The notes under the pieces were generated by a model. That model was not told where the DNA came from, ran no database searches, and saw only the letters and a program-made list of their open reading frames with translations. A stretch of 64,000 nucleotides of DNA. Source: Parvularculaceae bacterium. Its GTDB lineage: Bacteria > Pseudomonadota > Alphaproteobacteria > Caulobacterales > Parvularculaceae. Location of the stretch: contig JANQSJ010000003.1 in the NCBI GenBank assembly GCA_028284065.1, positions 1-64,000 of the forward strand. Direction: 5' to 3'. Position numbers and translations under genes: made by a program. This document shows, piece after piece, positions 1 to 8,889 of this stretch. Every line of letters starts with the position of its first letter. Within the stretch, counting starts at the first letter, position 1.

Positions 1-270
1 CCTCTCAGACCAGCTACTGATCGTCGCCTTGGTAAGCTTTTACCTCACCAACTAGCTAATCAGCCGCGGGCCCATCTTAAGGCGATAAATCTTTCATCCG
101 AAGACATATACGGTATTAGCACCAATTTCTCGGCGTTATTCCGTACCTTAAGGTAGGTTCCCACGTGTTACGCACCCGTCTGCCACTCACTCCGAAGAGT
201 TCGTTCGACTTGCATGTGTTAAGCCTGCCGCCAGCGTTCGTCCTGAGCCAGGATCAAACTCTCAAGTTGA
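1..270 (-). rRNA. rrs: 16S ribosomal RNA, 5' end (partial)
   Basis: The reverse complement begins with the conserved 16S start (AGAGTTTGATCCTGGCTCAG at about 246-265) and continues through the 'ACGCTGGCGGCAGGC' region, V1 and V2 to the left edge, so only about 270 nt of the 5' part is present. The remainder of the rRNA operon lies outside the window. The mature 5' end is placed near 270 by comparison with other 16S genes and could be off by a few bases. The V2 sequence has an alphaproteobacterial look, but I cannot assign a genus from it by eye. Confidence 0.97.
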
Positions 271-590
271 GTTGATCTTATCGCCAGGCGGCCTCCCCGG
301 AATAAGGGAGCAAAACCCGGCGCGCTCGTCGTACTGACGTTGTCCAGATCCGACTTTCCCCTTTTCAGGAGACGCGCCGGACTGGCCCGCTTCCAACCGT
401 GGAGGGTCGGAAACGGCTCGTCGCAAAACCAAACCTTCAAAGCCCGCTCCGAAGAACGGGAACGAAGGGTAATTGGTTTTTTGATAGAAACGTCAACAGA
501 CGATCGATCTTACGGATCTTTCCGGCCCGAAGGCCGAAGAGATCCCGCAAGGGCGATCGCGCCACCCACGTTTCTCTTCCTCTAAACCTA

Positions 591-603
591 CTTGTCAAAG
601 AGC
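591..603 (-). promoter_or_regulatory. rRNA antitermination boxA in the 16S leader
   Basis: Read on the minus strand this is GCTCTTTGACAAG, a close match to the boxA consensus (TGCTCTTTAACAA) bound by NusB/S10. It lies about 320 nt upstream of the 16S 5' end and about 130 nt downstream of the predicted promoter, the expected place in an rrn leader. Confidence 0.8.
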
Positions 604-730
604 CCGCCGACCGATCCCAAAACCAGAAACCGGCCGACAAAAAACCGACGTACCCGAGACCGCCCCTCTAACCGTCAACGCACCCGTTTCAAGCTAGCGG
701 CGGCCGCCCCGGCCGCGTCGGAGAAGCGCG

Positions 731-759
731 GAGTTAGTGGTCTCAGCGCCCCGTGTCAA
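731..759 (-). promoter_or_regulatory. rrn promoter, sigma70 type
   Basis: On the minus strand the -35 box is TTGACA (754-759) and the -10 box is TAACTC (731-736), with a spacer of exactly 17 nt. The bases just upstream (761-782) are A/T-rich runs, resembling an UP element. Transcription would start near 724 and give a leader of about 450 nt before 16S. The -10 is weak, as is common for rRNA promoters. Confidence 0.65.
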
Positions 760-793
760 CGCCAAAAATCGACTTTTTTCGCGGCTTGAAAAG

Positions 794-854
794 CGGGACC
801 AAGATCCCGTTATCTGGGCCAATGAACACCGCCGACTCAGAGCTAAAATCTGAG
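794..854 (-). other. two small hairpins upstream of the rrn promoter
   Basis: Two inverted repeats lie just upstream of the rrn promoter: 794-798 with 805-809 (CGGGA/TCCCG, followed on the minus strand by CTTTTC) and 836-841 with 849-854 (CTCAGA/TCTGAG). The first could act as a weak terminator insulating rrn from upstream transcription on the same strand. This is inference, because the T run is short. Confidence 0.3.
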
Positions 855-859
855 ACGCC

Positions 860-1490
860 GATCGCTCGTCGATTAGGCGAGAACTTCCATGTATACCACT
901 GTTCGCGATTTCGCAAGGGTTGAGAAACCCGTTATCAGCGCACCACGGGCCGTATTTTCCCCAGAATCGCCGGCTGACGCGGTCGCGCTGCGCCGCCCTT
1001 GCGGGGATCGTCGGCCCTGCGCGCCACGCGCGCACCGCAGTCCATCGCGACAGGCCCCGTCCGCCCCACCCCGTCCGGCCCACGCGGATGCGTCGCCGAC
1101 GGCGCACTGCGCCCAGGCAAATGCGGCGCAGCGCGATCCCGCCCCCGCCATCATGTCACGCAGCAATCGATGGGCGCGGCCGTTTCGGCCCTGAGGACCC
1201 GTCCCGCAGCCAGTCGGCGTCTTTCTGAAACGCCCTCCCTTTTCGGGGTGGGCGGAACATTGACGCCCAGTTCGCTTGAGACCGCATCGACGCCGCATTG
1301 GCCGCCAGCAGTTCATCGCTCAGCCTACGTATAAAGCGGGTACGCCTGGCCATTAGGCGGCCGCTTGGCGACTGAAACTCTTGCGCAATATGTATGCGCA
1401 ATCTGAAATCGCCTCGGTGCGTGTCCGATGCGCGAACGGCCCGGCTCTTCAGCGTCGAGCCGGAACGCGCGACCAATCGAACCGTCCAAT
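860..1490. other. about 630 bp with no supported gene
   Basis: Open frames here are overlapping, R/P/A-rich shadows on both strands, and none looks like a known protein. I see no tRNA, no recognisable ncRNA and no strong terminator. It is probably spacer between the rrn promoter and the CBS gene, though a fast-evolving small RNA cannot be excluded by eye. Confidence 0.4.
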
Positions 1491-1922
1491 TCAGGTCGAT
1501 GCGATATAGTCTTTCAGCGCGGCCGCTTCCTTTTCAACCGTTTCGATCTTCCGTTTCACAATGTCGCCGATCGAAACGACGCCGCGCAGCCGGCCATCCT
1601 CGACCACGGGAAGATGGCGAATCCGCTTTTCCGTCATCACGCCCATGATTTCGTCGAGGGTCGCGCTGGAGACGCAAGTGAAGGGGTTAGGCGTCATACA
1701 CTCCGTAATCGGCATATCGACCGCCTCGGCGCCGTCGCTGGACAGGCGGCGCACAACGTCCCGCTCTGACAGGATGCCGGCGATCGCTCCGTCCGCGCCG
1801 ACGACCACGACTGCGCCGATATTGTGCGAATTGAGCGAATCCACCGCGTCTCTGACGCGACCGTCTGCGCGGACCGTGACGACCATGTCGCCCTTGTCAG
1901 CCAAAATCTGAGCGACCTTCAT
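1491..1922 (-). CDS. CBS-domain pair protein
   Basis: A 143-aa protein made of two tandem CBS motifs (about residues 8-60 and 73-130). Each contains the usual 'GAVVVVGxDGxIAGILSERDV' or 'HLPVVEDGRLRGVVSIGDIV' type strand-helix pattern. CBS pairs bind adenosine nucleotides (AMP, ATP, SAM) and act as energy sensors. Stand-alone versions are common in alphaproteobacteria, but their partners are mostly unknown. The start is supported by a GGGAGGAAGG ribosome binding site just upstream. It is divergent from the fasciclin gene, and nothing around it suggests a specific target enzyme. Confidence 0.9.
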   Translation of the reverse strand: MKVAQILADKGDMVVTVRADGRVRDAVDSLNSHNIGAVVVVGADGAIAGILSERDVVRRLSSDGAEAVDMPITECMTPNPFTCVSSATLDEIMGVMTEKRIRHLPVVEDGRLRGVVSIGDIVKRKIETVEKEAAALKDYIAST

Positions 1923-2206
1923 AGCCTTCCTCCCTTTTTTGTTGCGCCCCTCGTTTCTTCCTTGTCGTTAGTCCGACTGGCCTTTTATTCAGCGGTTGTC
2001 GGTTGTTTTCGTTCCGATTTTCCCGCGCCCGCTTAACCCGTCCGCCGACGTCGCGGTCGCGCATCGGCCTTCGGTACAGGTTATTCCGACCACTGCTGCG
2101 ACACATGATCCTACCCGCACTATCAGCCAGTTAACAAATGGTTAAGTCACGATCGAAGCGGCCTTGCGCTACGTAACGAGCGCGTTGCAACAAACTGGAG
2201 TTTAAA

Positions 2207-2728
2207 ATGCGCATACGTTCTTTCCTCACCGCAATCTGCGTCGCCTCGGCGGCGGTTTCGCCAAGCTTCGCCGCCGACGAAAAGATGGCGGAAAGCGAAA
2301 AGGCGAAAGTTGATATTGTCGACACCGCCGTCGCGGCCGGCGATTTTACGACCCTCGTCGCGCTCGTTCAGGCCGCAGGCCTTGTCGAAACGCTGAAAGG
2401 CGAAGGACCGTACACGGTCTTTGCGCCCACCGACGCGGCGTTCGAGAAAGTTCCGGCGGAAACGAAAGAGTACCTCATGAAGCCGGAAAACAAGGACGCG
2501 CTTCAGGCGGTGCTCACCTATCACGTGCTCGCGGGCAACACGAAGTCCGGCGACATCGCGGGTAAAACGCTCGACGTCGAAACCGTGAGCGGCGTGACGC
2601 TCGCCATCGACGCCACCGATGGCGTCAAGGTCGGCGACGCGACTGTCGTTGTTGCGGACGTTCACGCGACCAACGGCGTCATCCACGCGATCGACACTGT
2701 CCTCATTCCGCCGCAGGGCGACGAGTAA
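2207..2728 (+). CDS. secreted fasciclin (FAS1) domain protein
   Basis: A 173-aa protein with an N-terminal signal peptide (about residues 1-22, cleavage after SFAA) and one FAS1 domain. The H1 motif 'YTVFAPTDAAFEKVP' lies near residues 68-82 and the H2 motif 'ATNGVIHAIDTVLIPP' lies near the end, with 'VLTYHVLAG' between them. FAS1 domains mediate adhesion or matrix contacts, and the bacterial single-domain proteins are secreted or periplasmic. The ORF starts at an ATG 7 bases after a GGAG box. The gene stands alone and is followed by a strong GC hairpin at 2793-2824. Confidence 0.93.
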   Translation: MRIRSFLTAICVASAAVSPSFAADEKMAESEKAKVDIVDTAVAAGDFTTLVALVQAAGLVETLKGEGPYTVFAPTDAAFEKVPAETKEYLMKPENKDALQAVLTYHVLAGNTKSGDIAGKTLDVETVSGVTLAIDATDGVKVGDATVVVADVHATNGVIHAIDTVLIPPQGDE

Positions 2729-2792
2729 GCAACGACTGGCGTTGTCTGCGGCGTAAAGCGTCGCAGGCTGAAACGCCAAATTGGCTATGCAG

Positions 2793-2824
2793 ACGCCGCC
2801 GCGCCGACATCGGCGCGGCGGCGT
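2793..2824. terminator. GC-rich hairpin between convergent genes
   Basis: A perfect 14-bp inverted repeat (ACGCCGCCGCGCCG and its complement) with a 4-nt loop, located 65 bp after the fasciclin stop and 64 bp before the end of the convergent rhomboid gene. It has no clear T run on either strand, so it may work as a bidirectional terminator or mRNA 3'-end stabiliser. Confidence 0.6.
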
Positions 2825-2887
2825 TCGTATATGCGCCTTTCATTCCTTAAGCGCGGATGTTCGCCGTTCAATCGACGCCGCTTCGCG

Positions 2888-3718
2888 TTAACGCCCGAGG
2901 CGCGCCAGCCTGTCGAAAACCGGGAACGTCAGAAGGCCCGTGAAGAACCCGCCGAGGTGCGCCTCCCAGGCGATGTTCGGCCCGCCTTCGTCAACTCCGA
3001 CGCCGAAGACGCCTGACCCGACATTCAACGCGATCATCACGATAATCCACATGGCGACTATCGGATCGGTGAGCGCCGCAAGCGGTCGATAGCCCCGCGC
3101 GAACGCTGGCCCCGGCCGGTGCAGAAATAGGACAAGCCCGCCAAGGAGCCCGGAGACGCCCCCGGATGCGCCGACGAGGATCGCCGGTTCGCGCAGGTTG
3201 AACGCGATGAAAGTCAGCGCTCCGCCCGCGCCGCACAGGACGAAGAAAGCGAGGAACAGAAACGTCGGCCAAGCGCCCGCCGGGGGCCCGCGAAACATGG
3301 CGATCGCAGCCGGCGCGTCTTGCCCGGCGGCCGTCAGACGGCGGACCACCGGCGCGCCGAAAGCGAGAAACCAGAGCGAGTTGACGCCGATATGCATCAG
3401 GTCGGCGTGCACGAACATATGCCCGACAAGCGGCGCGAGCCATCCGACAAGACCGCCTTCCGCGTTTGCGCCCATCAGGAACCGCGTCGGCGACAGGGCG
3501 AACAGGCTGTCGAATCGATAGACGAACTGCGGCGGCGCGATCACGAGGATCGCAAAGACGCCCCACATCGCTGCGAGCGTCCAGATCAGCACCGGCGGCG
3601 CGGTGAACACAGGTTGCCGTCGCGGCGGCGCAGGCCCATCGCCAGCGTCCGGGCCGCCTTCCGACCGCCAGGACCGGTCCCCTCGGTCGCGGTTATCGCC
3701 GTGTATGCCGTTCCGCAT
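2888..3718 (-). CDS. rhomboid family intramembrane serine protease
   Basis: A 276-aa protein with about six membrane segments. The family hallmarks are visible: 'HADLMHIGVNSLWFLAFG' (HxxxN type, near residues 104-121), the catalytic serine motif GASGGVSG (GxSG, near residue 185) and the catalytic histidine in 'AWEAHLGGFFTG' near residue 254. Rhomboids cleave single-pass proteins within the membrane. The N-terminal 40 residues are charged and proline-rich and lie in the cytoplasm. The substrate cannot be inferred from the neighbours. The start codon is the least certain part, because its ribosome binding site is weak. Confidence 0.92.
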   Translation of the reverse strand: MRNGIHGDNRDRGDRSWRSEGGPDAGDGPAPPRRQPVFTAPPVLIWTLAAMWGVFAILVIAPPQFVYRFDSLFALSPTRFLMGANAEGGLVGWLAPLVGHMFVHADLMHIGVNSLWFLAFGAPVVRRLTAAGQDAPAAIAMFRGPPAGAWPTFLFLAFFVLCGAGGALTFIAFNLREPAILVGASGGVSGLLGGLVLFLHRPGPAFARGYRPLAALTDPIVAMWIIVMIALNVGSGVFGVGVDEGGPNIAWEAHLGGFFTGLLTFPVFDRLARLGR

Positions 3719-3962
3719 CTTCCGCCGTTCCGCTTGCGGAAAGCGCCGTTCGCAAGCCTTTGTTCACCATAACCGCCTAATCCTGCGACTGAAATGTCGC
3801 CCGCGCCGCATCAGTTCGCAACCATCGCCCTGCCGCCAATCGGCTCCGAATGGCTCGCAATCTGACAAAAGCGCTGGCGCGAACCTTGCTGCGTCGGGGT
3901 CGTTTTCACGTCCGGCGTGCGCAATTGGAACGCCGGCCTCGTATGGATGCCACCAAGTGATC

Positions 3963-4625
3963 ATGCTTGCCGCCGATAATTGGTGCGTGAAGGTCCAGGG
4001 CAAAGTCTATGGGCCGTACACCTTTCAGCAATTGCGCGACTTCGCCGAACAGGGGCGCCTGGCCGAACGTTCGCTCATTGCGCCCGCCGGCGGACGCGAC
4101 TGGCGCGAGGCGATCGAGGAGCCGCGCTTCGCCGCGATCTTTCAGCGCCGACAGCGCCTCAGCGCGCGTATAGGCGGGAAGTTCGGCCGCCGCGCCGAAG
4201 CGGGCGAGGCCGCCGAAACTGACGCGCGCCCGCAAGCCGACCGGGATGATTCGGCGGGGCCGCGCCGCGCGCGGCCGCTGGGTCAGCGACGCGCGCCAGC
4301 GGCGGCGAACGAACAGCAGGTCGAAACCGCCAATCTCGTTATCATATTCGACGTCGTCAGCGGCGCAGCGGGGCGCGTGGAGACGGGCGTGCGCAGCCTC
4401 GGACCGGCTTTCCAGATCGCGGACAATGTCTGGAGCGTCTCGTGCAGCCTGACGGCCACCGGGGTGCGCAATGCGCTGGCGCCGTTCCTGCGCCCGAGCG
4501 AGACGATATTCGTCGCCGACACGACGAATGGCGGCGCCACATGGCAAAACTACGCCCCGGAAGTGCATGCTAAAATCACGACCGCCTATATGCGCGGTCG
4601 CGCAGGTCTGCGCCAAAGCGCCTGA
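3963..4625 (+). CDS. GYF_2 (DUF4339) domain protein
   Basis: A 220-aa protein. The first 50 residues carry a GYF_2-type domain: W-x-V, then 'GKVYGPYTFQQLRDFAEQGR' at about 13-32, then 'DWREA'. This module binds proline-rich or hydrophobic peptides. A basic, disordered linker follows (about 58-115). The C-terminal 100 residues (from about LVIIFDVVSG) resemble a small alpha/beta fold I cannot name. The frame is open from 3603, but the domain begins at the ATG at 3963, so I place the start there; no good ribosome binding site is visible. Confidence 0.7.
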   Translation: MLAADNWCVKVQGKVYGPYTFQQLRDFAEQGRLAERSLIAPAGGRDWREAIEEPRFAAIFQRRQRLSARIGGKFGRRAEAGEAAETDARPQADRDDSAGPRRARPLGQRRAPAAANEQQVETANLVIIFDVVSGAAGRVETGVRSLGPAFQIADNVWSVSCSLTATGVRNALAPFLRPSETIFVADTTNGGATWQNYAPEVHAKITTAYMRGRAGLRQSA

Positions 4626-5241
4626 CCCGCATTGGCCGGAAGCGCGCGCCCGCGCCTACCGCTTTGCTGCGGCTTGAGCTTTTCCCTTGCGCGACGAGCG
4701 CCGCCTGCAGCGCGGACCCCGGTTTATTGACGATATTAAGCGCTGATTCAGATTAACGCCGCAAACTCGACCTGTACGGATTACCGGAGTTTGCATGCAG
4801 AGCCGGCCCAATCGGCCTTTCGGTCCGCCGCATGTCGAAGAACCGCCCGCCGGCGTCGGCTCGCCCCTGGGGGCGCTTGCAACGCATCTGTCGCATAAGT
4901 TTCGCGTTTCGCCCCTCCCGACTCACTGCGAAGCAATCTACTCTCCAAACACGATGAGTAGTCGTCGTCGCCTTGCTGGACGCGCATGCGCCCCCGGAGA
5001 GCGCCAGGGGTGAGAGGGCTGCGGCTTCATCCCTCGCAACGCGACGCCAGCGGCGGCCATTGGGCTGCGCTTCCTTCTTCAACATTCAATGTTCGCGCAT
5101 TCGATGCGCCCACATTCAATGCGCCCGCAATCGCGCCATTCGCGACGCATCGCACGCCGCGCCGCCGCCAGATGCGACGCGCGCGCATCTCGACTGCGCA
5201 TCGCAGCCCTTTCTTCGCTAGCAGTAACCCGGGAGACCAGC
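4626..5241. other. gap upstream of phoH with a possible promoter and no clear gene
   Basis: There is no convincing protein gene in 616 bp. A promoter-like pair, TTGACG (4727-4732) and GATTAA (4751-4756, spacing 18), is followed by an 8-bp inverted repeat GCAAACTC/GAGTTTGC at 4761-4768 and 4787-4794. A 72-codon frame from 4795 has no family resemblance. A 15-bp tandem repeat at 5083-5127 is listed separately. The stretch may be a long leader of phoH or a small RNA. Confidence 0.35.
5083..5127. repeat. 15-bp tandem repeat, three units, upstream of phoH
   Basis: Three head-to-tail 15-mers of the type CATTCAATGCGCCCG occupy 5083-5097, 5098-5112 and 5113-5127, differing at a few positions. The first two also lie in palindromes (AACATTCAATGTT at 5081-5093 and GCGCATTCGATGCGC at 5095-5109). 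The array ends 115 bp before the phoH start. Confidence 0.7.
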
Positions 5242-6027
5242 ATGGCGAAACGATCCGCACGAAGAGCGCAACGGCAGACGGCGGCGGCGTACGCCTATCC
5301 TGAAGGAGAAGCGGACAATGTCCGGCGGCTCTTCGAGGAGCCGGCATGGTCGCCGCTCGGCCCGGCGACATCGCACGCCGGCCTCGGGGAAGCGCGCGAC
5401 CAGAAGTATCGCAAGAACATCCGTCCCCAGAACGAAAACCAGAAATCCATGCTGGACGCGATTGACGCCGCGCCGCTCGTCTTCGCGACCGGCGCGGCAG
5501 GCACCGGCAAGACCTATCTCGCCATCGCGAAAGGCGTCGAGGCTCTGGAGGCGGGCAAAGTCCGCCGGATTGTCCTGTCTCGGCCCGCGGTCGAGGCCGG
5601 CGAAAGCCTCGGCTTCCTGCCGGGGGACATGGAGGAGAAGCTCTCCCCCTATCTGCGCCCGCTCTATGACGCCCTGTGCGACAGGCTATCGTCCAAGCGC
5701 CTCAAGGCGCTGACGGCCGAGGGCGTCATCGAAATCGCCCCGATCGCCTATATGCGCGGACGCACGCTCAACAACGCTTATGTCGTCATCGACGAAGCCC
5801 AGAACTGCACCTATGCGCAGCTGAAAATGCTGCTCACCCGCCTCGGCTGGAACTCCACCATGGTTGTCACCGGCGACCCCGCGCAATCGGACCTCCTGTC
5901 GGGCATGTCGGGGCTTGAGGAGATTGTCGAAAAGCTCACCGAACTCGATCGGGTCAGGACAGTGAAGTTCGACCGCAGCGACGTGGTGCGCCACCCGGTC
6001 GTCGCGGAGATGATCGACCTCCTTTAG
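5242..6027 (+). CDS. PhoH family ATPase
   Basis: A 261-aa protein with a single PhoH domain. Walker A is 'GAAGTGKTYLA' (near residues 83-93), Walker B is 'AYVVIDEAQN' near residue 180, and the sensor region 'MVVTGDPAQSDL' is near 208. Segment 'PQNENQKSMLDAI' is the usual PhoH entry. PhoH proteins are NTPases linked to RNA metabolism and, in enterics, phosphate starvation. This version lacks the N-terminal domain of YbeZ and is not beside ybeY, so it is the stand-alone type. The ATG at 5242 is preceded by GGGAG, which is better than the longer upstream frame. Confidence 0.92.
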   Translation: MAKRSARRAQRQTAAAYAYPEGEADNVRRLFEEPAWSPLGPATSHAGLGEARDQKYRKNIRPQNENQKSMLDAIDAAPLVFATGAAGTGKTYLAIAKGVEALEAGKVRRIVLSRPAVEAGESLGFLPGDMEEKLSPYLRPLYDALCDRLSSKRLKALTAEGVIEIAPIAYMRGRTLNNAYVVIDEAQNCTYAQLKMLLTRLGWNSTMVVTGDPAQSDLLSGMSGLEEIVEKLTELDRVRTVKFDRSDVVRHPVVAEMIDLL

Positions 6028-6155
6028 CGCCTATTCGGCATTGCGTCTGGCCGGGCCGCGTTTGCCGGGCCGGGCGCACGTGATAAGAGACCGTCTGGCG
6101 AATGCGTCGGGGGCGGCCCTGCCGGGCGCCGATTGGGCGAAAGCGTTGGAAGCGT

Positions 6156-6911
6156 ATGACGACAGGCGGTCTTGGCGGCGAGGAAGTGCGCGAGGAGTCA
6201 AGCTGGCGGTATCCGCTCAGCATATTCGTCGCGACGCTTATTCTGTGTGCGGTGTTTCTCTACTATTATGTGGGGCCAAGCATAGACGAACTGGGCGGCA
6301 ATGAGCCGAGCCCGGCGATCAGCGAGGAACGCATCCGACTGACGGTCGGCGATCTGGAGCTGTCGGTGCCGGCGAATTACACGGTCTATCCGCGCGACCG
6401 TCGCGACGGGCGACGGCGCGAGGTTTACCTCTATGCGCTTTGGTCGACCTTTTCCGGCTATGCCCCGGCCCGCCGCGAGGAGTTTGTCGGCGACGGGCCG
6501 CGCTCGCGCCGGATCGACATGACGATTGCGGAGCGCTCATCCGCGTTCAGCGAGGCGGAGCGCATTGAGAAGCTCTACATGCCAGGCGTAAAGGACCCGC
6601 GCGGCGAGCAGACGGTCCACCAGCTATTGCGGTTTGAGTTCCGCGAGCGGTCCGAAGACGTGCCCACCAATGGCTACGCCGAAAATGAACTCTATATCGG
6701 GGAAACGCCGGACGGCGAGCAATTCGCGATATTCTGCGTTGAGGCGCAGGCGAGCGTCAGCAGCCCCCATTGCTGGCGCGAATTCGAAATCACCGACGAA
6801 GTGACGCTGACCTACAAATTCAAACGCCCCTACCTGCCTGAATGGCGCGCAATCGACGCTCAGGTGGGAAAGTTCATCGCGGCGATGTCGGTGGACCCCG
6901 CCGCCTCCTGA
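6156..6911 (+). CDS. membrane-anchored protein of unknown function
   Basis: A 251-aa protein that I do not recognise. It has a short cytoplasmic N terminus, one membrane helix at about residues 19-42 ('YPLSIFVATLILCAVFLYYY' region), and a soluble periplasmic part of about 205 residues. That part is rich in charged residues and aromatic strands and has two cysteines near 'FCVEAQASVSSPHCW' that could pair. The start at 6156 places the helix near the N terminus; the frame is open further upstream. It lies 128 bp after phoH on the same strand and may be co-transcribed with it. Confidence 0.65.
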   Translation: MTTGGLGGEEVREESSWRYPLSIFVATLILCAVFLYYYVGPSIDELGGNEPSPAISEERIRLTVGDLELSVPANYTVYPRDRRDGRRREVYLYALWSTFSGYAPARREEFVGDGPRSRRIDMTIAERSSAFSEAERIEKLYMPGVKDPRGEQTVHQLLRFEFRERSEDVPTNGYAENELYIGETPDGEQFAIFCVEAQASVSSPHCWREFEITDEVTLTYKFKRPYLPEWRAIDAQVGKFIAAMSVDPAAS

Positions 6912-6933
6912 TGCGCATGCACATCTGGCCGCG

Positions 6934-8409
6934 TCACTCGCCGCGGCCGATCGCGGCGCCGAAGCCAATGAGCCAGGCCGGCGACAATAGCAGCGCCGCA
7001 AGGCCGTAGGCCGTCGTCCATGCAAGGACCCGCGCCGCTTCCGGCCATACGTCAAACGCCGCCGCCGCCCAGAGCCCGGCAGCCGTCAACGCCGCCGCGG
7101 TCAGCGTCGCGCCAAGCGACGTCTCAGCCGCGGCGAGCCACACCTCGCGCGCCTTCCGCCAGGGATTGCGGCGCTCGCGCCAGGCGAGCGTCACCGGCGC
7201 CAGCAGCCCGGCGGCGAGCAGCATCGCCGCCATCGTCTCCAGTCGCGTCGGCGCCGGCAGGAAGGGTCCCGCCGCCCACGGAATGATTGTGGCGATGACC
7301 GTCAGGAGCGCCCCGACGGCGACGCCGGCGCGCAGCGAGACGAAGGCGACGGCCGCTGCGCCGCCGGCAATCGCCGCGCCAAGAAGAGCGGCGGGATCAG
7401 GGCCGCCTGGGCGATCAAGCGCGGCCACGATCGCGACGACGCCGGCAACCGCCATCGCCGACAGACAAGCGCTCGAGGAAAGATACCCGCGCACGCGTCG
7501 AAGCTGGCGCGAAGCCGCATCGCGGCGCGCATTGGCGGCGACCGCCGCCGCATCGCCGCCGCCAACGAGGGCGAGCGCCGCGCCGCCCATGGCGATCACG
7601 GCAAGTTGCGAAGGCAAAGCCGCAGCGGCCGCATCGACAAGACCTGCGCCAAAGCCTGACGGCGCGTTGAGGACGAAGGTCAGGCTCGCGCCGATCGCGA
7701 GAAACGCCGCCAGAGGCGCGCTCTCCCGCACCGCTTCGGCGGCGGCGGCGAGATCGCTGCCCCCGCGCGCCAGCGCCTCGGCGAAGCGGCCGGCGAGAAA
7801 CGCTGAAAGCTGAAGCCCCAGAACGCCGCCGAGAACCAGAAACTCGATGTTTGGCGCGCCCGGGGCTCGATCGCTCGCAATCTGGCCGAGTTCAGCGAGG
7901 GCGAACGCCGCCGCGACGCCAATCCCCGAAGCGGCGATCAGGATCGCAAGGTGGGCGCGATCCGCCCGCGCCAACGGACCGCCAAGCAAGAACAAACCGA
8001 ACACCACGAGCCCAATCCGCAGTCCGGCGCCGAAGCCCGCGGGATCAAGCCCTACCCCACTCGCCGACGCCGCAAAGCCGCCGATCGCCGGCGCCGCAGC
8101 GACGACCAGGGCGAGGAAAAGCGCCAGCAAAGCGCGCGCGAGGCCGGACGGCGCGGGCGTCGCCGCGCCGACAAGAGCCGGCAGGCCGATCAGAAAAACG
8201 ATTGAGGACGGGAACGCCAGCGCCGCGGCAACGGTCGACGGCGCAGCCATCCGGAAAGCCAGCGCGCCGATCGTGGCGACGCCCACAAGGCAGAGCCCCA
8301 TCATCAGAACCGGCCGCCCGACCGCCAGCGCGACAAGCGGATCGCCGAAGGGGCGCTCCGTAACCCGCGGGTCGATCTCCAAAAGGGCGCTGCGCCTCGC
8401 TTCGCTCAC
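6934..8409 (-). CDS. polytopic membrane protein of unknown function
   Basis: A 491-aa, extremely A/G/L/V-rich protein with about a dozen hydrophobic segments spread along its whole length and few charged loops. I do not recognise a family: there is no transporter signature, no ATP-binding motif and no catalytic motif that I can identify. The codon use is that of a real GC-rich gene, and the opposite-strand frames are typical shadows. It is convergent with the preceding 251-aa protein gene (22 bp between stops) and lies 90 bp downstream of the DUF3126 gene, with which it could share a transcript. Confidence 0.65.
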   Translation of the reverse strand: MSEARRSALLEIDPRVTERPFGDPLVALAVGRPVLMMGLCLVGVATIGALAFRMAAPSTVAAALAFPSSIVFLIGLPALVGAATPAPSGLARALLALFLALVVAAAPAIGGFAASASGVGLDPAGFGAGLRIGLVVFGLFLLGGPLARADRAHLAILIAASGIGVAAAFALAELGQIASDRAPGAPNIEFLVLGGVLGLQLSAFLAGRFAEALARGGSDLAAAAEAVRESAPLAAFLAIGASLTFVLNAPSGFGAGLVDAAAAALPSQLAVIAMGGAALALVGGGDAAAVAANARRDAASRQLRRVRGYLSSSACLSAMAVAGVVAIVAALDRPGGPDPAALLGAAIAGGAAAVAFVSLRAGVAVGALLTVIATIIPWAAGPFLPAPTRLETMAAMLLAAGLLAPVTLAWRERRNPWRKAREVWLAAAETSLGATLTAAALTAAGLWAAAAFDVWPEAARVLAWTTAYGLAALLLSPAWLIGFGAAIGRGE

Positions 8410-8499
8410 GGAGCGCTCCGACCTTTTCGCGAACGGGCCGACATGGGCGCGACCGAGCGCCGCCGCGCCAAGCCGCCCAGTCGCGACGGAATCGCAGCG

Positions 8500-8715
8500 T
8501 TAGTGCGTCGGCAGGTCTTCATCCAGGATCGCCATCTGAAACTGATAGCAGAGGTCGCCATCCTCATCGTCCCGGAATATTACGCCGATAAACTCATCGC
8601 CGTGATACACCTCCGCGGAATCGTCCTTTTTCGGTCGCCCCCGCACGGAAAAGGACTGAAGCCCGAATTTTACCCGGAAGTAATCCTGCAAGCGCGCCAG
8701 TTCGGTCGCATCCAT
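8500..8715 (-). CDS. DUF3126 family protein
   Basis: A 71-aa protein matching the small alphaproteobacterial DUF3126 family from end to end: N-terminal 'LQDYFRVKFG', central 'VRGRPKKDDSAEVYHGDEFIGVI' region and C-terminal 'YQFQMAILDEDL'. The function is unknown. The family is highly conserved in alphaproteobacteria, which makes it a useful taxonomic marker. The start ATG follows a GGAG box. Confidence 0.9.
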   Translation of the reverse strand: MDATELARLQDYFRVKFGLQSFSVRGRPKKDDSAEVYHGDEFIGVIFRDDEDGDLCYQFQMAILDEDLPTH

Positions 8716-8889
8716 CTGCCCGCCACTCCTTATGTCCTGCGAATGTCCTGCGTCTTTCTAATTCTCTCGCCGAGCCAGCCGAAACGCCTCGCTAACGCAG
8801 CGCCGCAAAGCCCTAGCGCCATCCGGCCATTCATGGAATGGACAGCGTAACGCCGAGCGCCCTACGATCCGTCTTTCCTTCGGAGACCA

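Noticed and set aside
842..848. The hairpin at 836-854 as a tRNA anticodon arm
   Set aside because: The loop lacks the expected T at position 33, and no acceptor or T-arm can be folded around it.
873..1316. Open frames on both strands between the rrn promoter and the CBS gene
   Set aside because: They overlap one another, are Arg/Pro/Ala-rich and lack domains, ribosome binding sites and sensible starts. They are GC-rich shadows.
4795..5013. 72-codon frame directly after the inverted repeat before phoH
   Set aside because: The composition is unlike a folded protein and there is no ribosome binding site. It is kept only as part of the gap description.
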